Assembly: GCA_030640865.1 (NCBI GenBank)
Contig: DAOWIP010000572.1
Span: 1-10,917 of the forward strand
Direction of reading: 5' to 3'
Source: Sedimentisphaerales bacterium
GTDB lineage: Bacteria > Planctomycetota > Phycisphaerae > Sedimentisphaerales > SM23-30
Length of the DNA: 10,917 nucleotides
Shown piece after piece: positions 1-7,000 of the stretch. The stretch's first letter is position 1. Each line of letters starts with the position of its first letter. The translations under genes were made by a program, and so were the position numbers. The notes below the pieces were generated by a model that saw only the letters and a program-made list of their open reading frames with translations, ran no database searches and was not told the origin of the DNA.

Positions 1-3000
1 ATATGTGGGTTAATCAACCGGAATTCGAGGGGACGCCGGGCGTCGATGATGACGGCAACGGATATGTGGATGATATTTACGGCTACGATTTTTGTAACAA
101 CGATGGCAATCCGATGGATGACCACTATCACGGGACCCACTGCGCCGGGACCGTCGGCGCAACAGGCAATAACGGCGAAGGTGTGGCCGGGGTATGCTGG
201 AACGTCAGAATAATGGCAGTCAAGTTTCTCGACTCAGGCGGAGGCGGCTGGACGTCGGACGCTATCGACTGCGTGGAATACTGTACGCTCATGGGCGCTG
301 ATGTTACGAGCAACTCGTGGGGCGGCGGTTCATATAATCAGGGGCTGAAGGATGCAATCGATGCCGCCGGCGCAGCAGGGATATTGTTTATCGCGGCGGC
401 CGGAAACGACTATGGTGATAATAACGACACGTACCCACACTACCCGTCAAGTTACACCTCCGCAAATCTTATCGCGGTAATGTCCACGGATAAATATGAC
501 AATATGTCGAGCTTCTCAAACTATGGTCCCACTTCAGTGGACCTGGGGGCGCCGGGCAGCAATATACTCAGTTGCCAACTCGGAGGCGGCTATAAGACCA
601 TTAGCGGGACCTCAATGGCTACCCCGCATGTGGCGGGCGCCTGTGCCCTGTTGTGGTCGGTGAACCCCGCCCTGAGCGATCAGGAGGTCAAGGATATATT
701 GCTACGCACGGTTGATCCGACGCTGGGGGGGCTTTGCGTCTCGGAAGGGCGACTCAATATCTATAACTCTATTCTTGAAACCTCCGCACCGTGGCTCGAT
801 ATCAGCCCGGAAGAAGGTGCCGTGCCGCCGCTTGATGCGTGCGATGTGATTGTAACCTTTAACCCGGACGGAATGGAACCCAGTATCTATGAAGCGGAAA
901 TTCTGATTATCTCAAGCGATCCACTCCGGCCAACTATTATTGTGCCGGTAACAATGACACTGGTAGCGGACGATCTGTCGCTGAGTCCCGATGCGGGTTT
1001 CGAGTCCAGCGGCATTGAGGGTGGGCCGTTCACGCCACAGTGTATGACCTATACGCTGACAAACAACGGCAATGAGCCGGTTAGCTGGACGACGGCGCCA
1101 ACCGCGGACTGGCTCAATGTGGCTCCGGCATCGGGAGTGCTTGATCCCTGTGATACGATCGGATTAGGCCTTTGTATCTCTCCGCAGGCGGAGTTGCTTC
1201 AGCCGGGTGTCTATACTGAAACGCTGACACTTGAAAATCTCGACAGCGGCAGTATTAAAACACGCCTGATTACACTGACCGTAATACCACCGGATTCTTT
1301 CACGGAATCGTTCGGCTCAGGCGGAAGCGACTTACATAATCTTACGCTGACACTCAGGCCCGATGGTTCGAGCGCGTATTACGCCGCTTGTTACGAAGAG
1401 GCAACCCAATTCCCTACGGACCCATGCGGTGGTACTTATATTGCCCTCGGTGATGACGATTTCGCCGAGATTATTCTGAACCAGCCGACGATGGTATCTT
1501 TTTACGGGCAAAGTTACGATCGCATCTATATCGGCAGTAACGGCTATATTACATTCGGGCAGGGCGATGTCGAACACGAGGCTTTACTGGAAAACCACTT
1601 TGCTTTACCGCGGATGTCGGCCATGTTCGCCGATTTAACACCGACGGACGGCCAGAGCATATCCTGGAAACAACTCGATAATCGATTGGCGGTTACTTAT
1701 GAAAATGTGCCGCTTTTCGGCGATAAACAGAAAATAAGCAGCTTCCAGATCGAGATATTCTTTACGGACGAAACCATCCGTGTTACCCGGCTGAATCTGG
1801 CCGCCACCAGTTCAATTATGGGGATTTCCAGAGGTACGGGCATTCCCGCAGGCTTTTTCGAGAGCGATCTGAGCGAGTACCTTATCTGCTGTCCATGCGG
1901 TGATTTTGATGGTGATTACGCTGTGAACCTGCTGGATTTCGCGATTTTGGCGGCGAGTTGGCTGGACAACACCTGCCAAAGCCCATACTGGTGCGATTGG
2001 ACTGACATCGACCGCAGCAATGTTGTCGATCCGCCGGATTTGGCGTTTCTGACGCAGAACTGGCTATACGGAGCCGAAGCCGGCCCTGGCCCGGAACCAA
2101 ACCTGCCGGAACCGATAGCTTACTGGAAGTTCGACGAAGGCGAGGGTGATACCGCCTACGATTCGGTCGGCGACAACCACGGCACAATCCACGAAGCACT
2201 ATGGACGGACGGACAAATCGATGGCGCACTTGACTTTGATGGAACTAATGATTATATAACTTTCGGGCATAGTAATTGTATTAAACCCCCGCTTCCAGTA
2301 ACAATCACTGCATGGATCACATTGGCTGATTCAGGTGTTATTTACACAATTTCTTCATTAGATGACCCATCGGTTGCATATTATGGATTGTTTTTTCAGA
2401 TATTGGCTACAGGTGAATTGATAATTAGTGTCGGCGATGGGAATGGATCAAGTCCGTCGCATAGAAGAAGCAAGATAGGAACAACAACTCTGGAACCCAA
2501 TAATTGGTATCACGTCACGGCAGTCGTTAGGGGTGAAACAGATATGGATTTATATGTTAATGCCGTAAATGACGGTGGTTTTTATAGTGGAACCGGAGGA
2601 CCTTTAGCGTATTCCGACGGCAACGCGTTTATTGGATCTACAGGCGGCTCGACGAATTTCTTCAACGGTAAAATTGATGATGTGCGCGTTTATGACTGGG
2701 CTTTATCCGCTGATGAAATACAGGCACTTTACCAGATGACAACTCAATCTGTCGGGCAAAACTCGCAGTATTACTGGAGTGAGCCGGTACTTCTTGAGGA
2801 ATTGAACGATATACCAAACGGAAAGAACGCTTACAGCCCCTGTCTGTCACAGGATGGCTTGACTATGTTCTTCGGTCGTCGTTCCGCCTCCGGCACAAGG
2901 CAACTTGTCGAAGCCTACAGGGATACTCCCGATGGGCCGTTCACTTCTGAACGGGTTATCAGCGAATTAGTTACCGGCGACAATCTTTACAGCCCCTGGA

Positions 3001-3566
3001 TTTCCAACGACGAATTGCGTTTATATTATGGAAGATACGAAAACGGCGTGACCCTGAGGATGGCCCAGCGAAACAGTCCAACAGATACATGGACAGATGT
3101 AAAAGGTTTTTACGAGATACATGTCGGCGGAACCTCGGATTCACACGCAACTCTGATGCCCGATGAATTAACCATGTTTTATTGCTCCAACAGAGGCAGT
3201 AGTAATTATTTCGTCTGGACAACCAACCGAGAGTCCCTGGATAATCCTTTTACTACGCCAACTCCCGTAAGCGAATTAAATGATAGCGAAAAGTCGCAGG
3301 GACCCTGTATTTTGACTGATGGACTTACCATATATTTTAATTCAATCAGAGACGGCCACACAACCAGTGATATATACAGGGCTATTCGCCCGTCAATCGA
3401 CGTCCCCTTCGGTAATATCGAGCGTATCTCAATCAGTACCGACACTAAAAATGAGTATTGTCCCGATGTTACACCGGACGAAAAGACCCTGTATTTTCAC
3501 ACAGATCAAGGTATCTTCGTGTCATATTGGAAAAAGGATGAGATTACTATTTGTTTGCCCAGGTAA
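1..3566 (+). CDS. Secreted S8 (subtilisin-like) serine protease with LamG and PD40 propeller, 5'-truncated
   Basis: This is the 3' part of a subtilase gene; 1187 residues are visible from base 3. The ATG at base 3 is not the real start. The frame is open to the left edge, and the family's catalytic Asp and signal peptide should lie upstream. Visible active-site residues are His43 (HGTHCAG), oxyanion Asn135 (AAGND) and Ser204 (GTSMATPH). Domains follow in this order: two Ig/BACON-like beta domains (about 264-322 and 323-430); a beta-rich domain with IYIGSNGYITFG (about 431-630); a dockerin-like pair (631-690); a LamG/concanavalin-like domain (704-911, starting AYWKFDEGEG and ending KIDDVRVYDWALS); and a PD40/WD40-like beta-propeller (about 921-1187, with repeats such as SPCLSQDGLTMFFGRR). 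It probably cleaves proteins outside the cell, with the LamG and propeller parts binding glycans or protein partners. It ends with TAA and faces prfB convergently. The S8 assignment is very secure; substrate and anchoring are inferred. Confidence 0.93.
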   Translation, partial: MWVNQPEFEGTPGVDDDGNGYVDDIYGYDFCNNDGNPMDDHYHGTHCAGTVGATGNNGEGVAGVCWNVRIMAVKFLDSGGGGWTSDAIDCVEYCTLMGADVTSNSWGGGSYNQGLKDAIDAAGAAGILFIAAAGNDYGDNNDTYPHYPSSYTSANLIAVMSTDKYDNMSSFSNYGPTSVDLGAPGSNILSCQLGGGYKTISGTSMATPHVAGACALLWSVNPALSDQEVKDILLRTVDPTLGGLCVSEGRLNIYNSILETSAPWLDISPEEGAVPPLDACDVIVTFNPDGMEPSIYEAEILIISSDPLRPTIIVPVTMTLVADDLSLSPDAGFESSGIEGGPFTPQCMTYTLTNNGNEPVSWTTAPTADWLNVAPASGVLDPCDTIGLGLCISPQAELLQPGVYTETLTLENLDSGSIKTRLITLTVIPPDSFTESFGSGGSDLHNLTLTLRPDGSSAYYAACYEEATQFPTDPCGGTYIALGDDDFAEIILNQPTMVSFYGQSYDRIYIGSNGYITFGQGDVEHEALLENHFALPRMSAMFADLTPTDGQSISWKQLDNRLAVTYENVPLFGDKQKISSFQIEIFFTDETIRVTRLNLAATSSIMGISRGTGIPAGFFESDLSEYLICCPCGDFDGDYAVNLLDFAILAASWLDNTCQSPYWCDWTDIDRSNVVDPPDLAFLTQNWLYGAEAGPGPEPNLPEPIAYWKFDEGEGDTAYDSVGDNHGTIHEALWTDGQIDGALDFDGTNDYITFGHSNCIKPPLPVTITAWITLADSGVIYTISSLDDPSVAYYGLFFQILATGELIISVGDGNGSSPSHRRSKIGTTTLEPNNWYHVTAVVRGETDMDLYVNAVNDGGFYSGTGGPLAYSDGNAFIGSTGGSTNFFNGKIDDVRVYDWALSADEIQALYQMTTQSVGQNSQYYWSEPVLLEELNDIPNGKNAYSPCLSQDGLTMFFGRRSASGTRQLVEAYRDTPDGPFTSERVISELVTGDNLYSPWISNDELRLYYGRYENGVTLRMAQRNSPTDTWTDVKGFYEIHVGGTSDSHATLMPDELTMFYCSNRGSSNYFVWTTNRESLDNPFTTPTPVSELNDSEKSQGPCILTDGLTIYFNSIRDGHTTSDIYRAIRPSIDVPFGNIERISISTDTKNEYCPDVTPDEKTLYFHTDQGIFVSYWKKDEITICLPR
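1893..2072 (+). other. Dockerin-like calcium-binding repeat pair inside the protease
   Basis: Two copies of a 22-residue loop-helix motif lie between the beta-rich domain and the LamG domain. Copy 1 begins GDFDGDYAVNLLDFAILA and ends at a Trp-Leu. Copy 2 begins TDIDRSNVVDPPDLAFLT and also ends in a Trp-Leu. Acidic residues sit at loop positions 1, 3 and 12 of both copies and at position 5 of copy 1, as in EF-hand-type dockerin loops. In planctomycete secreted proteins this module is usually C-terminal, so its internal position here is unusual. A Ca2+-dependent docking or surface-assembly role is inferred from the dockerin resemblance. Confidence 0.7.
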
Positions 3567-3699
3567 TACACCGGCTATTAAAATATCATAGACTACACGG
3601 CATTGTGAATTTGCTTGACCTGCGGTTATTAAGCGGGCAGTCTGAAATCTTTTCTTACATTGTTTATTTTACATTTTATAATTCACATTTTTTGTTCAG
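3567..3699. other. Convergent intergenic region with a long-range inverted repeat
   Basis: This is the gap between the stops of the plus-strand protease and the minus-strand prfB. An 8-base inverted repeat, TGTGAATT (3604-3611) and AATTCACA (3680-3687), encloses 68 bases, and the right arm is followed by a run of T. The loop is too long for a classical intrinsic terminator, and no compact GC-rich hairpin with a T-run is visible on either strand. It may act as a weak bidirectional terminator, but that is a guess. Confidence 0.3.
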
Positions 3700-4825
3700 C
3701 TACTCATCTGCTTTCTTTTGGCTTACCCGATAACGAAGATAGCTGGCGATGAAGTCATCGATTTCACCATCGAGAACTACCTGTGGGTTGCCTGCCTGAT
3801 GGTTGGTTCTGTGGTCTTTGACCATTTGATAGGGTTGAAGGACATAGCTGCGAATTTGGTTACCCCAGGCGATTTCGCCTTTTTCGCCGTAGAGTTTGGC
3901 CATTTCTTCATCGTGTTTTTGTTGTTCGAGTCGTTCTACTTTTGCTTTGAGTAGTGCCATCGCCAGTGCGCGGTTTTGGTGTTGGCTGCGTTCGGAAACG
4001 CAATCGACGACGATCCCCGTGGGTTTATGTTTTATTCTGACTGCCGTGGCCACTTTATTTACATTTTGTCCGCCTGCTCCGCTGGCTTTGCAATAGAGGT
4101 CCATTTCGATGTCTTCCGGGCGAATCTCTATTTCTGCCGCTTCGCCATAGTCGGGCAGAACATCTACCGCGGCGAAGCTGGTATGTCGGCGTTTATTGGA
4201 ATCGAACGGACTAATCCGCACCAGACGATGCACACCTGCCTCGCACGACAGATACCCGAACGCATAATCTCCCGACACCCGCAGCGTAACCGACCGTATC
4301 CCCGCTTCTTCCCCAGCCGTCAAGTCAACCTGCTCATATTTATAGGAAATATGGTCGAAATAGCGGGTGTACATTCGCAGGAGCATTTGTGCCCAATCAC
4401 AGCTTTCTGTGCCTCCAGCACCCGCATTTATGCTGAAAAAGCATCCAAAATGGTCGTCTTTTCCACTCAGCAGTGAATCCAACTCGATTTTTTTAACGGT
4501 TTTTGAGACTTTTTCGAGTGAATCAGCCACTTCCCGCATAACTTTTACATCATTTTCCTGCCCGGCAAGGTCCCATAATGTGCATAAATCCTCGATTTCC
4601 CCCATCACTTGCTCTACAGGATCAACGATGGATTTCAACAATTTCAACCGCTCAATGGTTCGCTGAGCAAGTTCGGGATTGTCCCAAAAACCCATCTGAC
4701 CCATCCGTTTTTCCAATTGAACTAATTCAGTCTTTTTGGCAGAGACGTCAAAGAGAATCCCGAATCTTTATAATCCGAGCCTCCAAATCAGTTAGAATCG
4801 GGGATACCTGCTCAAAATCCAACAT
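3700..4825 (-). CDS. prfB: Peptide chain release factor 2 (RF2), with programmed +1 frameshift
   Basis: RF2 recognises UGA and UAA in the ribosomal A site and triggers hydrolysis of the finished peptide. The visible reading frame of 338 codons starts at an internal TTG (4716) and lacks the family N-terminus. The missing part is upstream in another frame. An ATG at 4825, preceded by AGGAG at 4836-4832 with a 6-base spacer, opens 25 codons ([18 protein letters not shown]...) ending CTT, followed by TGA at 4750-4748. Skipping one T puts GAC at 4749-4747 in frame with the main body, giving a protein of 374 residues. In full-length numbering the SPF recognition tripeptide is at 205-207 and the catalytic GGQ at 251-253, almost exactly the E. 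coli positions. The gene has its own promoter and no operon partner in view. The C-terminus (KKADE, stop TAG at 3702-3700) is intact. Confidence 0.97.
4747..4761 (-). promoter_or_regulatory. prfB: prfB programmed +1 ribosomal frameshift site
   Basis: Reading the minus strand, codon 25 is CTT (4753-4751) and codon 26 is TGA (4750-4748), followed by C. This is the slippery CUU-UGA-C heptamer of bacterial prfB, with TGA at the same codon number as in E. coli. When RF2 is scarce, UGA is read slowly and the tRNA-Leu slips +1 onto UUU, making more RF2. The stimulatory Shine-Dalgarno-like element is weak here: only CGGGA, with GGG at 4761-4759 ending 5 bases before CTT. E. coli has AGGGGG ending 3 bases before. 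The slip site is clearly seen; its efficiency is not known. Confidence 0.95.
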
Positions 4826-4916
4826 AAATCACTCCTGTAATCACAAAATCCAGATTTAACTACGGTTTTTATCGGCCAGTCCGGGGCGATCAGGCCCACC
4901 AGCGATATATACTTGT

Positions 4917-4945
4917 ATAATATACAGTTAGAACGCAAAGGTCAA
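4917..4945 (-). promoter_or_regulatory. Predicted sigma70-type promoter of prfB
   Basis: On the minus strand TTGACC (4945-4940) and TATTAT (4922-4917) are separated by exactly 17 bases. Each box matches the consensus at 5 of 6 positions. Transcription would begin near 4910, giving a leader of roughly 85 bases that ends in the prfB ribosome binding site. It lies back to back with the plus-strand promoter at 4959-4987. Confidence 0.6.
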
Positions 4946-4958
4946 TTAAGAATCTCAC

Positions 4959-4987
4959 TTGACAAAAAAGAGATAATAGGTTAGGAT
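4959..4987 (+). promoter_or_regulatory. Predicted sigma70-type promoter of the secreted HEAT-like gene
   Basis: TTGACA (4959-4964, a perfect -35 box) is followed after 17 bases by TAGGAT (4982-4987, 4 of 6 to the -10 consensus). It points to the gene at 5225 and would leave an untranslated leader of about 230 bases. Only 13 bases separate it from the divergent prfB -35 box, so the two promoters may compete or share a regulator. Confidence 0.5.
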
Positions 4988-5041
4988 AAATTGGCAACAG
5001 GAGTAATCAGGGGGGGCAAAAACCTGCCCATTGCAAAACGC

Positions 5042-5094
5042 ACCCCGCTTGACAGCAGAGGCTGATAAAGAACCCCTGCTTAACAGCAAGGGGC
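5042..5094 (+). repeat. Two tandem imperfect hairpin repeats in the leader
   Basis: Two related copies about 30 bases apart start ACCCCGCTTGACAGCAGAGG (5042) and ACCCCTGCTTAACAGCAAGG (5072). The second folds as CCCC-TGCT (5073-5080) against AGCA-A-GGGG (5085-5093) with a TAAC loop. The first copy has lost part of the outer stem. A further short GGGC/GCCC hairpin (5014-5017 with 5026-5029) lies just upstream. No T-run follows the hairpins, so they are not intrinsic terminators. They may be a leader structure or a dispersed repeat. Confidence 0.45.
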
Positions 5095-5119
5095 TATCTG
5101 TTTATTACAGGAGGTGGCA

Positions 5120-5200
5120 TAGCCACTTTTTCTGTTCTGCATGGATGGCGAAACCCGCTCCCGCTGGTCGCTGGCTGGAATGACAAAATTGCAAGACTGG
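5120..5200 (+). repeat. Possible dispersed intergenic repeat fragment
   Basis: The stretch between the hairpins and the start codon has an open frame from an ATG at 5141 whose translation (DGETRSRWSLAGMTK) resembles spurious peptides encoded by interspersed repeats in many environmental genomes. It has no ribosome binding site of its own and lies before a well-supported start at 5225. The resemblance is from memory, and confirming it needs a search for further copies in the genome. Confidence 0.25.
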
Positions 5201-5224
5201 GATAAATTTAACATAGGAGAAAAT

Positions 5225-6421
5225 ATGACTTTGGGAATCGACCAACGATCAGGGATATTCGTCCGAGCGGCAATCGCCACGCTGCTGGTTACTCTGATAA
5301 CGAGTTACGCCAAGGCGGACGTCAGTAAGGTCGAGATCGACGCCATCCGCACCAAGCCACTGCTAACACAAGAACATTTCGATAAGATCACCGCTTTCGT
5401 CAACGAACAATTTGCCAATATGCTGACAGTAAAAGATTCGTCCAAACTCACCAGTATCGTACGCAATCTGGTCGGCGCCGCTGTCGGCAAAAACCCCCGT
5501 CCAGAAGCCAAAAAGACTTATTCCGACTGTTTTTCAACGGCGGCCAAATCAAGATATAAACAAATAATGCAGACAGCCCGGAATCATAATGACAAAAACA
5601 TAGGCTCCAATATAAAAATTTCGACGGTTGTGGTGCTGGCTCATTGCGATAACACCATTCTAATCGAAGACCTGGCGGGACTGCTACAAGACGATTCCGA
5701 ATTTATACGCTACTGGGCCGCTAAAGGGCTGGCAGGGCCGCGAATTCAACGCTATTTCACCACCAATAATGCAGATGTTTCAGCCTTACTACAAACAGCA
5801 GTTTCAGCATTGAACACTGCCCTGCAAAAAGAGAACTCGTCGTTTGTTATCGCTCAGATCGCCCAGGCGGCTCCACTGAATCAAGAAGGCGTCAAGATTA
5901 TACAAGGATGTGTGGGACGACGAGTAGAACAGTATCAAAGCTGGAAAGTCAGTAACGAACTGAACGACTGGGATATTATCAGTAAAATATTTAATATGCT
6001 TAACGCCCCGCGACTGGAAGATACTGAACAAATTAAAGACATGGCGTTCAACGCTCTGAAATTATTCTCCGTGGCTTACCATCGCTATACCCAAAGTATG
6101 CAATATAAAGACAACGGCGATGTGCTTCCCCTGTTGCCCGAAACCAACCAACGAGAACTGGAAACACTCCTTATCCGAGCGGAAGTGGAGTTGATACGCA
6201 TCAGCAAAAGCGATCGCCGGGCCCGGTTTGCCGTGCCTATTCAAAAAAGGAAGTGGAAAGAACTGAACGTCCATTACCAATCACTGATTCGAGTGGTCAA
6301 CAATAATTTCAAGATATTTCCAGAAAACCAGGACAAGCCCCCGATGCCGACCGTAGGGCCACCACCGGCTGAAATTATCGAACGCGCTAAAACACTGAAT
6401 AATATTCAGTCCAAATCCTGA
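5225..6421 (+). CDS. Secreted helical (HEAT-like) protein of unknown function
   Basis: I do not recognise a named family. The ATG at 5225 is chosen because AGGAG at 5215-5219 sits 5 bases upstream and the protein then begins with a signal peptide. That peptide has charged residues, a hydrophobic run (about 15-27) and an AKA cleavage motif before Asp32. The in-frame ATG at 5141 has no such support and would bury the signal peptide. The mature protein (398 residues before cleavage) looks almost entirely alpha-helical. One stretch around 150-171 (LAGLLQDDSEFIRYWAAKGL) has the look of a HEAT repeat, and other helices follow without clear catalytic residues. The C-terminal part (about 295-398) is charged and ends with a Pro-rich MPTVGPPPAE segment. 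It is likely a periplasmic or exported scaffold, with its own promoter at 4959 and no operon partner in view. Confidence 0.85.
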   Translation: MTLGIDQRSGIFVRAAIATLLVTLITSYAKADVSKVEIDAIRTKPLLTQEHFDKITAFVNEQFANMLTVKDSSKLTSIVRNLVGAAVGKNPRPEAKKTYSDCFSTAAKSRYKQIMQTARNHNDKNIGSNIKISTVVVLAHCDNTILIEDLAGLLQDDSEFIRYWAAKGLAGPRIQRYFTTNNADVSALLQTAVSALNTALQKENSSFVIAQIAQAAPLNQEGVKIIQGCVGRRVEQYQSWKVSNELNDWDIISKIFNMLNAPRLEDTEQIKDMAFNALKLFSVAYHRYTQSMQYKDNGDVLPLLPETNQRELETLLIRAEVELIRISKSDRRARFAVPIQKRKWKELNVHYQSLIRVVNNNFKIFPENQDKPPMPTVGPPPAEIIERAKTLNNIQSKS

Positions 6422-6423
6422 TT

Positions 6424-6482
6424 ATTGCCACAAAGTCACCAAGACACGAAGAACAAGAAAAAGATAATTGACACAGATTTAC
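6424..6482 (+). repeat. Dispersed-repeat-like arm (left)
   Basis: The segment contains GCCACAAAGTCACCAAGACA (6427-6446) followed by TTGACACAGATTTAC (6468-6482). Phrases of this type (its reverse reads like CTTCGTGTCTTGGTG) recur between genes in many planctomycete and other environmental genomes. The short frame running through it (SHQDTKNKK...) looks like an accident of the repeat. A related sequence in opposite orientation lies at 6920-6946. The genome-wide recurrence is recalled, not tested here. Confidence 0.4.
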
Positions 6483-6555
6483 TTGGCGCGGCCTTTGGCC
6501 GCAACCAAAATAATTATTATCGCGCCAAAGGTTGTGGGAAAAGTGTATTTGGCGC
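6483..6555. repeat. Cluster of mutually exclusive inverted repeats
   Basis: TTGGCGCG (6483-6490) is complementary to CGCGCCAA (6521-6528), and GCGCCAAA (6522-6529) is also complementary to TTTGGCGC (6548-6555). Nested inside are a perfect GCGGCC-TTT-GGCCGC hairpin (6488-6502) and CCGCAACC (6499-6506) pairing with GGTTGTGG (6530-6537) through one G-U. These pairings cannot all form together. The layout suits a REP-like palindromic unit or a switching RNA. No T-run follows, so it is not a simple terminator. Confidence 0.5.
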
Positions 6556-6639
6556 ACTGGCAATGTATGCCGAAAAAATCTTCCTTTTTCGGTGCTCCGG
6601 TCTAATGATTGTCAGTGAACGAATAACAGAAAATCGGTC

Positions 6640-6670
6640 AAAAAACACCTCTCTGAAATACAGAAAGGTG
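6640..6670 (-). terminator. Rho-independent terminator, minus strand
   Basis: On the minus strand CACCTTTCTG and CAGAGAGGTG form a 10-pair stem with a TATTT loop, followed directly by six T. The one imperfect pair is a G-U wobble in the minus-strand RNA but an A-C mismatch in the plus-strand RNA, and the T-run is on the minus side only. Direction is therefore clear. It would stop leftward transcription entering from 6671-7000. Confidence 0.7.
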
Positions 6671-6700
6671 GCACCCAATACAAATAAATAAAACGAAAGA
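6640..6700 (-). ncRNA. Candidate small RNA, minus strand
   Basis: An extended -10 element on the minus strand (TGG-TATAAT, 6715-6707) would start transcription near 6700. About 40 bases later an intrinsic terminator follows (stem within 6670-6646, T-run 6645-6640). The product would be about 60 nucleotides, beginning with a U-rich single strand and ending in the terminator hairpin. No open frame with a ribosome binding site is visible inside. It lies antisense to an intergenic region between two plus-strand genes. The promoter and terminator are seen; the RNA itself is inferred. Confidence 0.35.
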
Positions 6701-6706
6701 TAGTGG

Positions 6707-6715
6707 ATTATACCA
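6707..6715 (-). promoter_or_regulatory. Extended -10 promoter element, minus strand
   Basis: On the minus strand TATAAT (6712-6707) is a perfect -10 hexamer preceded by TGG, giving the TGnTATAAT extended form. No good -35 box is visible at 17 or 18 bases upstream, which extended -10 promoters can tolerate. It lies just upstream of the terminator at 6640-6670. Confidence 0.4.
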
Positions 6716-6748
6716 GTAACATGCCGGAGGCTATAAAGCGTTAAACTC

Positions 6749-6772
6749 CAAGGTTTTGTTTGCAAAACCTTG
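6749..6772. repeat. Perfect 10-base inverted repeat
   Basis: CAAGGTTTTG (6749-6758) and CAAAACCTTG (6763-6772) form a perfect stem with a 4-base loop. A second weaker hairpin, GGGTTT (6787-6792) with AAACCC (6801-6806), follows. Neither is followed by a T-run on either strand, so a terminator function is unlikely. They may belong to the repeat island occupying this gap. Confidence 0.55.
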
Positions 6773-6919
6773 AAAGTTGGCCTTGTGGGTTTTTCAAGAT
6801 AAACCCTTATAAAACAAGTAGTTACAATGTTAAGTTGTTGAAAACGCGCATAAAAAACAAGAAGTTGCAAGATTGTATTACAGAAAGAGACTGATTTCAA
6901 GAAAGAGTTGAAAACAGTG

Positions 6920-6946
6920 ATAATCAGTGTTAATCAGTGTCTGATA
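6920..6946 (+). repeat. Tandem 10-base repeat and right repeat arm
   Basis: The 10-mer TAATCAGTGT occurs twice in direct succession (6921-6930 and 6931-6940). Read on the minus strand the segment gives ACACTGATTAACACTGATTA, resembling the left arm GACACAGATTTAC at 6470-6482. The two arms are thus in opposite orientation about 440 bases apart. The tandem copies also lie roughly 60 to 80 bases before the GLUG gene start, so a regulator-binding role is possible but unsupported. Confidence 0.45.
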
Positions 6947-7000
6947 TATTCTTTGTGAACGGTTACAATTACTCGTATTGACGAAAGGTTGGAGAAAACA

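Noticed and set aside
3..5. ATG at base 3 as the start of the protease
   Set aside because: The frame is open to the window edge and the family's catalytic Asp motif must lie upstream.
1882..2229. Arg-rich open frame of 115 codons on the minus strand
   Set aside because: It is a shadow of the dockerin-like and LamG coding region.
3976..4476. Open frame of 166 codons on the plus strand
   Set aside because: It is antisense to the conserved core of prfB, has no ribosome binding site, and its composition mirrors the real gene.
5141..5224. Upstream in-frame ATG as start of the HEAT-like protein
   Set aside because: No ribosome binding site, and it would add 28 residues before an obvious signal peptide.
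6425..6691. Open frame of 88 codons on the plus strand
   Set aside because: It starts inside a dispersed-repeat-like phrase and crosses the palindromic cluster; no ribosome binding site.
6517..6900. Open frame of 127 codons on the minus strand
   Set aside because: It runs through the minus-strand terminator and the 10-base hairpin, lacks a ribosome binding site and resembles no protein family.
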